In this document: positions 25,753 to 35,960 of the stretch, piece by piece
Numbering within the stretch: the stretch's first letter is position 1
Layout: every line of letters begins with the position of its first letter
Assembly (NCBI RefSeq): GCF_016863255.1
Contig: NZ_BOON01000041.1
Location: 29,790-93,789, forward strand
Direction of reading: 5' to 3'
DNA: 64,000 bases
Source: Planosporangium mesophilum
Lineage (GTDB): Bacteria > Actinomycetota > Actinomycetes > Mycobacteriales > Micromonosporaceae
Notes under the pieces: generated by a model
Databases searched by the model: none
The model's input: only the letters and a program-made list of their open reading frames with translations
What the model was told of the DNA's origin: nothing
Program-made: the position numbers and the translations under genes

Positions 25753-26043
25753 ATGCGCGAGATCAACGACGACCGTCCCCGCCCACTGAAGGTACTCTCC
25801 GGGCTGCCGGCCCCGGTGCGGCGAACGCTCGTCGGTGTGATGGGTGGAACCCTGATCGTGGCCGGTCTGGCCGCGATCGTGCTGCCCGGCCCGTGGACGA
25901 TCCCACCGGTCCTCGCCGGCTTGGCGCTGTTGGCCACCGAGTACGTGTGGGCGAGCCGCTGGCAGCGCCGGATGCAGGACAAGGCCAAAGCGATGAAGGA
26001 CGCGGTGACCTCGCGCCGCAAGGCCGGCAGCGGCGACAAGTAG
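25753..26043 (+). CDS. PGPGW-family two-helix membrane protein
   Basis: The 96-residue protein has two hydrophobic helices around the motif LPGPWTIPPVLAGLALLATE, which matches the putative transmembrane PGPGW family, and a basic Lys/Arg-rich C-terminus. Function is unknown. It starts at ATG 25753 (MREIND). Confidence 0.75.
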   Translation: MREINDDRPRPLKVLSGLPAPVRRTLVGVMGGTLIVAGLAAIVLPGPWTIPPVLAGLALLATEYVWASRWQRRMQDKAKAMKDAVTSRRKAGSGDK

Positions 26044-26056
26044 GCGCCGCCCGCTG

Positions 26057-26270
26057 TTACCCGGTCCCCAGAACCGCAGTACCGCGAGTACCCGTCGGTG
26101 AAGTCGGACGGCATCCGTACGTCGACCACGAGGAGATCGGGCCGGTGCTGCTCGACGGCATCGAGGAGGGCGGTGGCATCGCCGACCGCGGCGACCACCT
26201 CGATGCCGTGGGAGGCGAACAGCCGGGCAGCCGGCCTGCCGATCGACGAGGACAATGATCCGCGTACGCC
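26057..26270 (-). pseudogene. Response-regulator receiver domain remnant
   Basis: The minus strand reads RIIVLVD, then after a frame change ARLFASHGIEVVAAVGDA and HRPDLLVVDVRMPSDFTDG, the first half of a NarL/FixJ receiver with its phospho-acceptor Asp. The first helix is partly deleted, and nothing resembling the rest of the receiver or an HTH follows. It is a broken gene. Confidence 0.6.
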
Positions 26271-26344
26271 GGACCAGGTCTACTCGCGGCACCCGTACGG
26301 GTTGACCGAGAACGGCCTCCGCGAGGAGATGGGAGCACCGAGCC

Positions 26345-27229
26345 GTGAGGCCTACTAGCTGCGGCGGCGGCCACGGGCGCCAGGCGCGCGGGTGGTGGCC
26401 GGGGCGCGTGCTCAGCGCCGGCCTGGCCGCGGTGCTGGGGTGTGCCGGCTGCGGATCCGAAGCCCCGGCCGAGCCGCACGACCCGCCGGCCGCCGGTACG
26501 CCGCCGGCGGTCCGCTTCACCTCCACCGTCGAGGTGCGCGGGCAGGCCCTGCACATCACGTACCAGCTGGTCAACGAGTCAGGTGAGGACCTGATCGGGC
26601 TCAACCGGGTGCCGGCCTACTCGGCGTCCGGCGTCGAGACCCGCGACCCCAACGCGGTCTACGCGACCGGTACCGAACCCGCCGGCCGGGTCGAGATCTC
26701 CAAACGGGCCTTCGCCATGCCCGTCACCGGTAAGAAGACCTGGGCGCAGCCCACCCGGGTCTCCGGTGTGGCCGTCGGGCAGGGACAGTCGGTGGGGGAG
26801 GAGCTGACCGTGCCGCTGCCGTTGCGACGGCACCACCCGTACGGCGACGACCACGGCGACGGCCCGATCAGCCTGCCTGACCCGGTGAAGGAGGCCGTCT
26901 TCTGCATCGGAGTGGCCCGCAAAGCCGACGTCCACCTGCCGACACCGGCCGGCTCACCGTCCGCCGGTGCGCCTCTGAGCCCACCGGATGCCGGCCGCGG
27001 CGCAGATGGTGGTGGTGCCGGCGGCGGTTCAGCCCCGCTGCTCCCCGTGATCCCGTCCACCGTGCGGTCGGGTACCAGCCGGACAGGCGCTATTGGCTCG
27101 CTTCGTACACGTCGGGGATGCCGTCATGGTCGTGGTCGGCGGTCTCGGCTTCGTGCAGGCGTCGGTAGACGCGGTTGCGCAGCCGGAGCACCACCGTGGC
27201 CAGCGCGGCTGCGGCTACCGACCCGGTGA
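26345..27229 (+). CDS. Lipoprotein, unknown function
   Basis: The product starts with a signal peptide ending in a lipobox ([11 protein letters not shown]), then a Pro/Ala-rich linker and a beta-rich domain ([51 protein letters not shown]). It should be anchored to the outer face of the membrane. The last 140 bp overlap the convergent nhaA gene and read poorly, so the natural C-terminus is probably near 27080 or has been altered. No family function is recognised. Confidence 0.55.
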   Translation: MRPTSCGGGHGRQARGWWPGRVLSAGLAAVLGCAGCGSEAPAEPHDPPAAGTPPAVRFTSTVEVRGQALHITYQLVNESGEDLIGLNRVPAYSASGVETRDPNAVYATGTEPAGRVEISKRAFAMPVTGKKTWAQPTRVSGVAVGQGQSVGEELTVPLPLRRHHPYGDDHGDGPISLPDPVKEAVFCIGVARKADVHLPTPAGSPSAGAPLSPPDAGRGADGGGAGGGSAPLLPVIPSTVRSGTSRTGAIGSLRTRRGCRHGRGRRSRLRAGVGRRGCAAGAPPWPARLRLPTR

Positions 27230-28400
27230 GGACGGCGACTTTCACGTGGTCGGCGCGTGCGCTGTCGAAGCCGTACGCGAGTTCGCCGACGAGCAGGGCC
27301 ACGGTGAACCCGATTCCGGCGAGGACCGACAGGCCGAACACGTCGACCCAGGCCAGGTCGCCGTCGAGGCTGGCTCTGGTGAACCGGGCGACCACGAACG
27401 TGGCGGCGAAGACGCCGATGGCCTTGCCGACCACCAGACCGGTGACGACGCCCAGCGCCACCCGGTCTTCAAGAGCCCGGGCGAATCCGCCGGCCCCGCC
27501 CATCGTGACGCCGGCGGACAGGAGCGCGAACAGCGGGACCGCCACGCCGGTCGACAGCGGCCGCCACCGGTGCTCGAAGTGCTCGGCCAACCCGGGCCCG
27601 GCGCCCGGGCCGCCTGCTGCCTGGCTGCGGATCACCGGGACGGTGAAACCGAGTAGGACCCCGGCGACGGTGGCGTGGATACCGGAGGCGTGTACCAGCG
27701 CCCAGACCGCCACGGCGAGCGGCAGCAGCAGCCACCACGACCGGACCCGGCGCTGTACCAGCAGCGTGAACAGCGCGAGCGGCACGATGGCCAGCAGCAG
27801 CGGTATGACGGACAGGTGCTGGGTGTAGAAGACCGCGATGATTCCGATGGCCAGCAGGTCGTCGACCACGGCGAGGGTGAGCAGGAACGTCCGTAGCGCC
27901 GCGGGCAGGTGGGTGCCGATGACGGCGAGGACGGCCAGGGCGAACGCGATGTCGGTCGCGGTGGGGATCGCCCAGCCTCGCAGCGCGTCCCCGCCGGCCC
28001 CGAGCGCTATCAGGGTGTACAGGCCGGCCGGTACCAGTACGCCGCCGACCGCGGCCGCGACGGGGACCGCGGCCCGGCTGGGAACGCGTAGGTCGCCCGC
28101 GACGAACTCGCGTTTGAGTTCCAGTCCGGCGACGAAGAAGAAGATCGCCAGTAGGCCGTCGGCCGTCCACTGGGCCAGCGTCAGATCCAGGTGCAGGGCG
28201 TGCGGACCGACCCTGATCTCGCGTAGTGCCTGGTAGGAGTGCTCCCAGGGGGAATTGGCCCAGATCAGCGCGCATACCGTGGCGGCCAGGAGAAGGAGCC
28301 CGCCGATTGTCTCCTCGCGGAGGATCTCGGCGATGCGCCTGGCCTCCGGCCATGACGAGCGGGTGAACAGGCGAGCGGCGCCGCGGGGAGTTTCCGGCAT
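27090..28400 (-). CDS. nhaA: Na+/H+ antiporter NhaA
   Basis: The 436-residue membrane protein matches NhaA over its length. Diagnostic parts are [58 protein letters not shown] and [20 protein letters not shown], which contain the paired Asp residues used for ion transport, and [18 protein letters not shown] near the end. It exports Na+ in exchange for protons for pH and salt homeostasis. The C-terminal cytoplasmic tail is rich in Asp/His. It is convergent with the lipoprotein gene. Confidence 0.95.
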   Translation of the reverse strand: MPETPRGAARLFTRSSWPEARRIAEILREETIGGLLLLAATVCALIWANSPWEHSYQALREIRVGPHALHLDLTLAQWTADGLLAIFFFVAGLELKREFVAGDLRVPSRAAVPVAAAVGGVLVPAGLYTLIALGAGGDALRGWAIPTATDIAFALAVLAVIGTHLPAALRTFLLTLAVVDDLLAIGIIAVFYTQHLSVIPLLLAIVPLALFTLLVQRRVRSWWLLLPLAVAVWALVHASGIHATVAGVLLGFTVPVIRSQAAGGPGAGPGLAEHFEHRWRPLSTGVAVPLFALLSAGVTMGGAGGFARALEDRVALGVVTGLVVGKAIGVFAATFVVARFTRASLDGDLAWVDVFGLSVLAGIGFTVALLVGELAYGFDSARADHVKVAVLTGSVAAAALATVVLRLRNRVYRRLHEAETADHDHDGIPDVYEASQ

Positions 28401-28852
28401 TCCGGCTCCTTACAAGTCGGGTCGAGAACTGCCGACCAGACTTCCCGGCTCACCTCCGACCACCCTATCGGTCACTGCCAGGCACTCGGATGGGGGCCAG
28501 GCGGTGGTTACGAGCATCGCTGCCGGAACTGCATCTCGCTGGTGAACGGCGACTCGCCGGCGCGTGTCGTCTCCCGCACTTCTCACCTGCTTCGTCGACC
28601 GGGTAATCGGCTTGCGGGTCGTGGATGGGCGGGCCTGTTGCCCGGCGGGCACCCGGCGTAACCAGTTCCGCTCCACCTCCGCGGCGTGTACGTCGGCACC
28701 GGGAACACGTGTAGCGTGGTGGACGAACGACAACACGTCGAGGCGGCATACCGAGCAATCGGAGCTTTCCCTGGGTCTTGCCCTCCCGGCACCGCGCGAT
28801 GTCCTCCGCGCGGTCCATTCTTACTCCCGCCCGCCGGGGAGAGGCAGTGACC
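28401..28852. other. 450-bp stretch without a recognised gene
   Basis: This lies between the divergent nhaA and STAS genes and should hold both promoters. Open frames on both strands do not resemble known proteins. A plus-strand RBS (GGGGAGAGG) marks the STAS start. Confidence 0.4.
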
Positions 28853-29200
28853 ATGCAGCGCATTCAGCTTTTCGTACCAGAGTTCGTACCCGAGCCCCTT
28901 GCCATCGACACTGCGTCGGACCTCGCCGGCACAATCCGGGTCCGGGTGTCCGGCGAGGTAGACCTCGCCACCATCGATCCGCTGGTCGAGGCGTTGGCCG
29001 CTGCCGTCGCCCAGCGGCCCGACCTGGTCGAGGTCGACCTGGCCGACGTTCCGTTCATGGACTCCACCGGGGTGAACGCGCTGGTCCGCGCGCACCACGC
29101 CGCCGCCAGGGCGGGGTGCCGGCTCCGGGTGGTCCGGCCGCACCGGCTGGTGTACCAGGTGCTCCGGACCTGCGGCCTGCTGGCGACTCTGGGCCTGTGA
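28853..29200 (+). CDS. STAS-domain anti-sigma factor antagonist
   Basis: The 115-residue protein has the STAS core IRVRVSGEVDLATIDPL and VDLADVPFMDSTGVNALVRA; the Ser of DSTG is the predicted phosphorylation site. ATG 28853 (MQRIQL) has GGAGAGG upstream. It is the third STAS protein in the window and stands alone without a partner kinase. Confidence 0.85.
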   Translation: MQRIQLFVPEFVPEPLAIDTASDLAGTIRVRVSGEVDLATIDPLVEALAAAVAQRPDLVEVDLADVPFMDSTGVNALVRAHHAAARAGCRLRVVRPHRLVYQVLRTCGLLATLGL

Positions 29201-29280
29201 CCCGGCCGGGGCCGCGACAGCCCCGCACGCCCTCAGAACGCGGGCGGTCACCGCGCCACCCGGCCTGAACCGCCGTGGCG

Positions 29281-30882
29281 TCAGGCGCGGTACTGCTGTC
29301 GCAGGGTGGCCTTCTGAATCTTGCCGGTGGCGGTCTTGGGTAGCCCCGTCATGATGTCGATCCGCTTGGGAACCTGGAAGCCGGCGAGGTGCTGTCGGCA
29401 GTGGGCCAGCAGCCGCTCGGTCAGGGCCGCCGTGTCGACGTCGGGGTCGGCCGCTACGACGACGGCGGTCACCGCCTCGCCCCACCGGTCGTCGGGTACT
29501 CCGATGACCGCCGCTTCGACGATCTCCGGGGAGCTGAGCAGGACCCGTTCGACCTCGACCGAGGAGACGTTCTCGCCACCGGTCTTGACCATGTCCTTGA
29601 CCCGGTCGGTGAACCACACGACGCCTTCGGAGTCGAGGTGGCCGACGTCGCCGCTGTGGAACCAACCGTGCGCGAAGGCGGCCGTGTTGGCGGCGGGGTT
29701 GTTCCAGTAGCCGCTCATCACGTGCGGGCCGCGGTAGACGATCTCGCCGGGCTGTCCGGATGGCAGCAGCCGGCCGGACGGGTCCATGATCCGGGTGTCG
29801 ACGGTGACGGTCGACGGCCCCCACGATGCGGCTTTGGTGTCCTGGTGGGAGGGCCACTGGAAGACCGTGGCCGGTACGCACTCGGTCTGCCCCGAGCCCA
29901 GGAGCACCTTCGCGTTCGGGAAGGCGGCGGCGACCTGCTCGATGCGCTCCTGGGGCATGGGCGCCATGGCGTAGATGCACAGCCGGACCGAGGACAGGTC
30001 CCGGGTACGGATGGCGGGGGAGGTCAGCAGCGCGCCGTACATCATCGGTAGCAGCACGATGTGGGTCGCCGAACGGCGTTCGACCAGTTCGAGGAAGGCA
30101 TCCGGCTCGAAGCCCCCGGGCAGGATCACCGTCCCGCCGGTGAGGAGGGTCGGCAGCAGCAGCGTGTCCAGGGCGGTGGTGTGGAACAGCGGTAGCACGA
30201 TCGGCAGTACGGAGAACTCGTCGCCGCGGCGGTGCTCGACCTGCAACGCGTTGCTGAGCACGGCAACGTAGACGGAGAGGTGGCTGGTCAGCACGCCCTT
30301 CGGCCGCGCGGTGGTGCCGGAGGTGTACAGGCAGTGCAGCGTGTCCCGGTCGGAGACCATCACCTCGAGGGGCGTCGGGTCGGCCGCGACATCGTCCCAG
30401 CGCAGCACCTGTCGACCGGCGATCGATGCCGGTGCATCGTCGCCGGTGAGCACCACCGTGGTGATCGCCGGCAGCGACGGCAGGACCGCCTCCAGCAACG
30501 GCACGAACGCCGGGTCGGCAACCACAGTCCGGGTACCGGAGTCCGACAGGATCCAGGCGATGTCGTCGGGGGGCAGCATCAGGTTGACCGGCAGCGCCAC
30601 CAGGCCGGCCTTCGCGCAGCCGAAGAACGTCGCCGCGAAGCGCCAGGAGTTGCCGAGCAGGAACGCCACCGGCTCCTGGCGGCGCACCCCGGCATCGAGC
30701 AGGCCCCGGCCCACCGCCTCCGCTGCGGCGTTGAGACGGCCATAGCTGATCTCCTCCTCGCGGTCGACGATCGCGGTCCGGTGAGCGAAGAGCTGGGTGG
30801 TACGGGTGAGCAGATCGCCGACGCAGAAGCGGGTGGCGAGGTTCAGGTGCAGGGGGTCGATCCCGGACAAGTCAGGACGCAT
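29281..30882 (-). CDS. AMP-forming acyl-CoA ligase
   Basis: The 533-residue adenylate-forming enzyme has the P-loop-like YTSGTTARPKGV (the usual Gly after TT is Ala), the motif GSGQTECVP, GWFHSGDVGHLD, the hinge and KDMVKTGGENVSSVEVE, and the catalytic Lys in PKTATGKIQK. It activates a carboxylic acid as acyl-AMP and then acyl-CoA; the closest general type is the FadD/CaiC group, substrate unknown. AAGGGAG precedes ATG 30882. It is monocistronic as far as can be seen. Confidence 0.88.
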   Translation of the reverse strand: MRPDLSGIDPLHLNLATRFCVGDLLTRTTQLFAHRTAIVDREEEISYGRLNAAAEAVGRGLLDAGVRRQEPVAFLLGNSWRFAATFFGCAKAGLVALPVNLMLPPDDIAWILSDSGTRTVVADPAFVPLLEAVLPSLPAITTVVLTGDDAPASIAGRQVLRWDDVAADPTPLEVMVSDRDTLHCLYTSGTTARPKGVLTSHLSVYVAVLSNALQVEHRRGDEFSVLPIVLPLFHTTALDTLLLPTLLTGGTVILPGGFEPDAFLELVERRSATHIVLLPMMYGALLTSPAIRTRDLSSVRLCIYAMAPMPQERIEQVAAAFPNAKVLLGSGQTECVPATVFQWPSHQDTKAASWGPSTVTVDTRIMDPSGRLLPSGQPGEIVYRGPHVMSGYWNNPAANTAAFAHGWFHSGDVGHLDSEGVVWFTDRVKDMVKTGGENVSSVEVERVLLSSPEIVEAAVIGVPDDRWGEAVTAVVVAADPDVDTAALTERLLAHCRQHLAGFQVPKRIDIMTGLPKTATGKIQKATLRQQYRA

Positions 30883-30969
30883 GGCGGCTCCCTTCGCAGT
30901 GGGGCCGGTCGCTACCGACCTGGGAGGTCGAAGTCGGTAGATTCGTCGACCAGGTTCTCCACAGCGTAG

Positions 30970-31209
30970 GCACCGAAGCCTCGGCCGCATCGTGGCGCGC
31001 CAGAGATCAACCGGTACACGTCCACCCGACAGGATGAAGTACGGCTCGTCGCCACCGGGGTGCAGGACGGGCCGGCCGGCGGCAGTAACCTGCAGGTGGC
31101 GGTCGGCGCCCCCGACGGCGGACCGGGACCGGAACGGATCCGGGCGTTCCTGGCGGAGACGATGCGCCATCTGCAGCGGGATGTCAGCGACAACTTCACG
31201 GCGGGATGA
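30970..31209 (+). pseudogene. Short unrecognised coding remnant
   Basis: The frame reads NRYTSTRQDEVRLVATGVQD ... RIRAFLAETMRHLQRDVSDN, which looks like protein, but it opens after a stop with no ATG and only a GTG at 31060 without an RBS. It ends 3 bp before the next small gene. Probably the tail of a lost gene. Confidence 0.35.
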
Positions 31210-31212
31210 TCC

Positions 31213-31374
31213 ATGGAACAGGCATCGCACGAGCGGCCGTTGAGCGCGGAACCGCCTGAGCCCCCGGGTGGGCCGGCGGACGTGCCCGACCTGGAGACGG
31301 AGGCGCCCGAACGGCGTGACACGCCCGACGAGGACGTCAACCCGCAGGCGGGACTGATCGAGCCGCCAGACTGA
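31213..31374 (+). CDS. Small acidic Pro/Glu-rich protein (53 aa)
   Basis: ATG 31213 follows the preceding frame by 3 bp and begins MEQASHERPLSAEPPEPPGG. The product is acidic and probably disordered. No function is recognised. It may have been the last gene of an operon whose first gene has decayed. Confidence 0.4.
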   Translation: MEQASHERPLSAEPPEPPGGPADVPDLETEAPERRDTPDEDVNPQAGLIEPPD

Positions 31375-31518
31375 GGATCCACCGCCGGAGCCCACGGACC
31401 CTCGATCGGATGGGCTCGGCCTTGCGATACCGTCAAGGCGCCCACACCGGCGTCGAGCAGTCCGCGTCCGCCGGCTGGCGATGGTCCGCGGGGCACCCGA
31501 CGAATCAGGGAGATACCG

Positions 31519-31752
31519 ATGCCTGAGCCAGAGCCAGCTCAAGACGCCCACGCCGAGGACGGCAACACACCAGCCATAGCCGAGACCGAGACCGAGACCG
31601 AGACCGACGAGCCTGCCGTTTACGCGAATCGGGCTGCCCGACGCGCGAAGGGCAAGGTTGCCTCGCCTCAACCGTATGGAAAGGGTCAGCGCCCCGGCGG
31701 CCGGGGCTCGGTCCAGAGCCCGCGCCAATGGGGTAACCGCCGAAGCGGTTGA
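31519..31752 (+). CDS. Small conserved-looking actinobacterial protein with Glu-Thr repeat
   Basis: The 77-residue protein has an acidic N-terminus with ETETETETDEP encoded by a GAGACC tandem repeat, and a basic Gly/Arg C-terminus (ANRAARRAKGK ... RPGGRGSVQSPRQWGNRRSG). AGGGAGAT precedes the ATG. The basic half looks like a nucleic-acid binding tail. Function is unknown. Confidence 0.6.
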   Translation: MPEPEPAQDAHAEDGNTPAIAETETETETDEPAVYANRAARRAKGKVASPQPYGKGQRPGGRGSVQSPRQWGNRRSG

Positions 31753-32000
31753 TCCGTTGGTAGTGCCTTCATCGGCACACGGCTCCCGGCGTCCGCGGTG
31801 ACGGTGGCGGGGGATCAGCGGGGGAGCAGCGGGGCGCCTTGAACGGCGCGCAACCGAGATGGACCCCACTCCGACGCGGGCACCAGCGCTACTCCCGGCA
31901 CCCCACTCGAGGACGCCGCCCAGACGGTCGCGCAGCCCTCGGCCGGGGAGGAGGGCTGCTCGGCGACCGCATCCGATCATGGGTACGCCAGACTGGACGG

Positions 32001-34526
32001 GTGCTGCCCGACCTGGACGCCGCGCCGGACACGAACCTGCCGGTACGGGCCGTCCTGCCCGACGTGCTCGCGGCGCTGCGCGGATCGGGGTCGGCGGTAC
32101 TGGTGGCCCCGCCGGGTTCGGGCAAGACGACGTTGGTACCGCTGGCCATGGCCGGGGCGTTCCCGGGGCGGGTGGTGGTCGCCCAGCCCCGCCGGATCGC
32201 GGCCCGGGCGGCGGCCCGGCGGATGGCGGCCCTGGCCGGCGGGGCGGTGGGCGGCCTCGTGGGTTATACGGTGCGGGGCGATCACCGGACCGGACCGGCC
32301 ACCCGGATCGAGGTGGTGACCACGGGGGTACTGGTCCGGCGGCTGCAGCGCGACCCGGAGCTGCCCGGTACCGGTGCCGTGGTGCTGGACGAGTGCCACG
32401 AGCGTCACCTCGACACCGACCTGGCGCTGGCCTTCCTGGTCGACGCGCGGGCCGCGCTGCGACCGGACCTGGCTCTGCTGGCCGCGTCGGCGACGGTGGA
32501 CGCCGACCGGATCGCGCGGCGACTGGGCGCCGGGGTACCCGTACCGGTGCTCAACGCCCCGGCGGCGACGTACCCGACCGAGGTGCTCTGGTGCCCGCCG
32601 CCGCGGTCGGCCGGTCGGGTATCCGGCTCGCGGGTCGACCCGCGGCTGCTCGACCACGTCGCGGCGACGGTGCGGCGGGCCCTCGGCGAGGCGGTCGGCG
32701 ATGTGCTGGTGTTCCTGCCGGGGGCGGCGGAGATCGGCGCGGTCGCCGCCAGACTGTCCGGTCTGGACAGCGACGTCGACGTGCTGACCCTGCACGGACG
32801 CCAGCCGGCACGTGTGCAGGATGCCGCGCTGTCGCCTGGTGTCCGCCGCCGGGTGGTACTCGCCACCGCCGTCGCGGAGAGCAGCCTGACCGTGCCCGGG
32901 GTACGGATCGTGGTCGACGCCGGCCTGGCCCGCGAGCCGCGTACCGATCACGCCCGGGGACTGGGCTCGCTGGTCACGGTACGGGTGTCCCGGGCGGCGG
33001 CGGACCAGCGCGCGGGCCGGGCCGGGCGCGAGGGCCCCGGCCGGGTGTACCGGTGCTGGTCGCCCGCCGAGCACGACCGGCTCGCCGGGCACGCCCAGCC
33101 GGAGATCGCGGTGGCCGACCTGACCGGGTTCGCCCTGGAGCTCGCCTGCTGGGGCCACCCGGGTGGCGAGGGACTGCAACTGCCCGATCCGCCGCCGGTC
33201 GCCGCCATGCAGGTGGCCCGCTCGACGCTGCAGGCGTTGGGGGCGCTGGACTCCCAGGGGCGGGTCACCACGCGCGGCCGGACGATCGCCGCCGCCGGTA
33301 CGCACCCGCGCCTGGCCCGGGCCCTGATCGACGGGGCCGCGCTGGTCGGGCGGGACCGGGCGGCGCAGGTGGTCGCGGTGCTGGCCGACGACACCCTGGC
33401 CGGATCACGTGACGACCTGGTGGCCGCGTGGCGCCGGCTGCGCGAGAACGACGACCGGGCCGCGTCCGCCCGCTGGCGCGACGAGGTGCGACGGCTCGCC
33501 TCGGCGGTGCCCACCGGAGTGACCGAACCGGCCAGGCCGCAGTCGTCAGCTGACCTGGCCGCCGGCCTGCTGGTCGGACTGGCCTTCCCGGAGCGGTTGG
33601 CCCGGGCCAGGTCCGCCGGCACCGGCACCTATCTGATGGCTGGCGGTACCGCGGGCACGCTCGCGCCGGGGTCGGCGCTGGCCGGTAGCGAGTGGTTGGC
33701 CGTCGCCGTGGCCGACCGGGTACCGGGCAGCGCGGCGGCCCGCATCCGGCTGGCCGCCCCGGTCGACGAGGCGACCGCCCGGCAGGCCGCCGCGTCGATG
33801 CTGGCCGGCGCCGACGAGGTCGGGTGGGCGGACGGCAATGTGCAGGCCCGCCGGGTACAGCGGCTCGGAGCGATCGTCCTGTCCGAGTACCAGCTGAGCC
33901 ACCCCGACCGCGGGCTGCTGGTCGAGGCGTTGCTGGACGGCCTGCGCCAGGACGGCATCGGGCTGCTGCGCTGGGGGAGGGAGGCGCGGGCGCTGCGTGA
34001 GCGGCTCGCCTTCTGCCACCGCGTGTTCGGGCCGCCCTGGCCGGCGGTGGACGACGAGGCCCTGGTCGACCAGGCCCGGCAGTGGCTGGACCCGGAGCTT
34101 GGCCAGGCCCGACGCCGTACCGATCTGGAGCGTATCGACGTGGGTGCGGCCCTGCGCCGCCTGCTGGCCTGGCCGCAGGCGGCCCGACTGGACGAGTTGG
34201 CCCCGGAGCGGCTGGCCGTACCGAGCGGGTCGCGCATCCGCGTCGACTACAGCGACCCGGCGGTGCCCGTGCTGGCGGTACCGGTGCAGGAGGCGTTCGG
34301 CTGGCAGCGCACACCCGTCATCGCCGACGGCCGGGTCACGGTACTGCTGCACCTGCTCTCGCCGGCCGGCCGCCCTGTCGCGGTCACCAGCGACCTGCCG
34401 TCGTTCTGGCGCACCGGCTATCCGCGGGTACGGGCGGAGCTACGCGGCCGGTACCCCCGCCATGCCTGGCCTGAGGACCCGACCACGGCGCCGCCGACCC
34501 GCCGTACCGGCCGGCCCCGCCGGTGA
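32001..34526 (+). CDS. hrpB: DEAH-box ATP-dependent helicase HrpB
   Basis: The 841-residue protein has motif I APPGSGKTTLVPLAM, motif Ia QPRRIAARAAARRMA, motif II DECHERHLDTD, motif III SATVDADR, motif V ATAVAESSLTVPGV and motif VI QRAGRAGREGPGRVYR, followed by the HA2 and the HrpB-specific C-terminal domain (SVDYSDPAVPV-like YSDPAVPVLAVPVQEAFGW). HrpB is a widespread DEAH/RHA helicase of uncertain RNA role. GTG 32001 is chosen because residues upstream do not resemble the family, although the frame is open from 31839. Confidence 0.93.
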   Translation: MLPDLDAAPDTNLPVRAVLPDVLAALRGSGSAVLVAPPGSGKTTLVPLAMAGAFPGRVVVAQPRRIAARAAARRMAALAGGAVGGLVGYTVRGDHRTGPATRIEVVTTGVLVRRLQRDPELPGTGAVVLDECHERHLDTDLALAFLVDARAALRPDLALLAASATVDADRIARRLGAGVPVPVLNAPAATYPTEVLWCPPPRSAGRVSGSRVDPRLLDHVAATVRRALGEAVGDVLVFLPGAAEIGAVAARLSGLDSDVDVLTLHGRQPARVQDAALSPGVRRRVVLATAVAESSLTVPGVRIVVDAGLAREPRTDHARGLGSLVTVRVSRAAADQRAGRAGREGPGRVYRCWSPAEHDRLAGHAQPEIAVADLTGFALELACWGHPGGEGLQLPDPPPVAAMQVARSTLQALGALDSQGRVTTRGRTIAAAGTHPRLARALIDGAALVGRDRAAQVVAVLADDTLAGSRDDLVAAWRRLRENDDRAASARWRDEVRRLASAVPTGVTEPARPQSSADLAAGLLVGLAFPERLARARSAGTGTYLMAGGTAGTLAPGSALAGSEWLAVAVADRVPGSAAARIRLAAPVDEATARQAAASMLAGADEVGWADGNVQARRVQRLGAIVLSEYQLSHPDRGLLVEALLDGLRQDGIGLLRWGREARALRERLAFCHRVFGPPWPAVDDEALVDQARQWLDPELGQARRRTDLERIDVGAALRRLLAWPQAARLDELAPERLAVPSGSRIRVDYSDPAVPVLAVPVQEAFGWQRTPVIADGRVTVLLHLLSPAGRPVAVTSDLPSFWRTGYPRVRAELRGRYPRHAWPEDPTTAPPTRRTGRPRR

Positions 34527-34795
34527 CGGCGATCGCGTCCCCGCTCAGCTCTTGCGGGCCGAGTCGAAGCGCCACGTACCTCGCGTTCCGCAGCTGATCT
34601 GACCCTGGCTGATTGACGAAGGCCCAGGGTGTTCGCCAGGGCCGCTGCCAAGCCACCGCTGGCCTGTCCGGACGTCGCGTCGACGTGCTCCGGACCTGCA
34701 TCCGCGACCACAGGCGCTACCAGCCCAATCGATGACGCCCCCGGCCTGTCGACCGGAATCTACGTTAGGCGCCGGTTACGTAAGGGTAGGCGGCG

Positions 34796-35938
34796 GTGCG
34801 GAAAGGGGGTGCGCGGTTGGCACGTGCGGCCGAAGCCCTGACCAGGGCCGTGGCGGAGGCAGCCGGGAGCGGAAGCCGGCTGGCCGTCCGCCGGCACCTG
34901 CTGGATGCGATGACCTGGTTGACCACGCCGCTGCTACCCGACGACTACCTCGGGCTGATCAACCCGCTGTGGTCGTCCCGCGAACTGCGCGGCCGGGTCG
35001 AGGCGGTGCAACCGGAGACCGCGGACGCGGCCACCCTGGTGATCCGCCCCGGGCGGGGCTGGGAGGGGCACCGGGCCGGCCAGTACGCGCGCATCGGCAT
35101 CGACATCCACGGCGTGCGGCACTGGCGCAGCTACTCGCTGTCCTCGCCCCCCGAACGCGCCGACGGGCGCGTCACGATCACCGTCAAGGCCGACCCGCAC
35201 GGCCTGGTCTCGCCGTACCTGGTCCGCCGGGTGACGCCCGGCACGATTGTGCACCTCGCGGCGGCCCAGGGCGAGTTCACGCTGCCAGAGCCACCGCCGG
35301 ACCGGCTGCTGTTCCTGACCGCAGGCAGCGGGATCACCCCGGTGGCGGCGACGCTGCGCGGGCTGGCCGCCCACGGCCGGATGCCCGACGCGGTACTGGT
35401 GCACTCCGCGCCCGCCTCGGATGAGGTCATCTTCGGCACGGAGTTGCGCGCCCTGGCTGCCCGGTTTGCCAGCCTGCGGCTGTACGAGCGGCACACCCGC
35501 ATCGACGGCCGGTTCACGATGGCGCAACTGCGCCGCGTCTGCCCGGACTGGCGGCGGCGCCACACCTGGGCGTGCGGCCCGGCCGGGATGCTCGACGACG
35601 CCGAGCGGCACTGGCGGCGCGCCGGACTGGCCGACCGGCTGCACGTTGAGAGATTCCGGCCCACCGTGACGGTCGGCGGCATCGGCGGCCGGGTCCGGTT
35701 CACCGCCAGCGGCGGGTGGGCCGATGCCGACGGCGTCACCCCGCTGCTGGTCGTCGGCGAGAACGCCGGCGTGCTCATGCCCAGCGGCTGCCGCATGGGC
35801 ATCTGTTACAGCTGCGTGGCCCGGCTGCGCGCCGGCCGGGTTCGCGACCTGCGCACCGGCCGTGAGTACGGCGACGAGGGACAGCTGATCCAAACGTGCG
35901 TGTCGGCGGCCGCCGGCCCCGTCGAGATTGATCTGTAA
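34796..35938 (+). CDS. Flavodoxin-reductase/ferredoxin fusion (desaturase electron-transfer partner)
   Basis: The 380-residue protein has an FAD domain with WRSYSLSSPPE, an NAD(P) domain with FLTAGSGITPVAATLRG and TWACGPAGMLDDAE, and a C-terminal plant-type ferredoxin with the cluster ligands in GCRMGICYSC and IQTC. It passes electrons from NADPH to a diiron enzyme. The desaturase gene starts 22 bp downstream, the same pair as Rv3230c/DesA3 in mycobacteria. The start is uncertain between GTG 34796 and TTG 34817. The upstream gap holds TTACGTAA, a possible regulator site. Confidence 0.88.
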   Translation: MRKGGARLARAAEALTRAVAEAAGSGSRLAVRRHLLDAMTWLTTPLLPDDYLGLINPLWSSRELRGRVEAVQPETADAATLVIRPGRGWEGHRAGQYARIGIDIHGVRHWRSYSLSSPPERADGRVTITVKADPHGLVSPYLVRRVTPGTIVHLAAAQGEFTLPEPPPDRLLFLTAGSGITPVAATLRGLAAHGRMPDAVLVHSAPASDEVIFGTELRALAARFASLRLYERHTRIDGRFTMAQLRRVCPDWRRRHTWACGPAGMLDDAERHWRRAGLADRLHVERFRPTVTVGGIGGRVRFTASGGWADADGVTPLLVVGENAGVLMPSGCRMGICYSCVARLRAGRVRDLRTGREYGDEGQLIQTCVSAAAGPVEIDL

Positions 35939-35960
35939 CTCACCTATCGGAGGCCAATCT

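Noticed and set aside
29281..31980. An 899-residue extended acyl-CoA ligase
   Set aside because: Sequence before ATG 30882 does not resemble the family, an RBS precedes that ATG, and plus-strand small genes occupy the extension.
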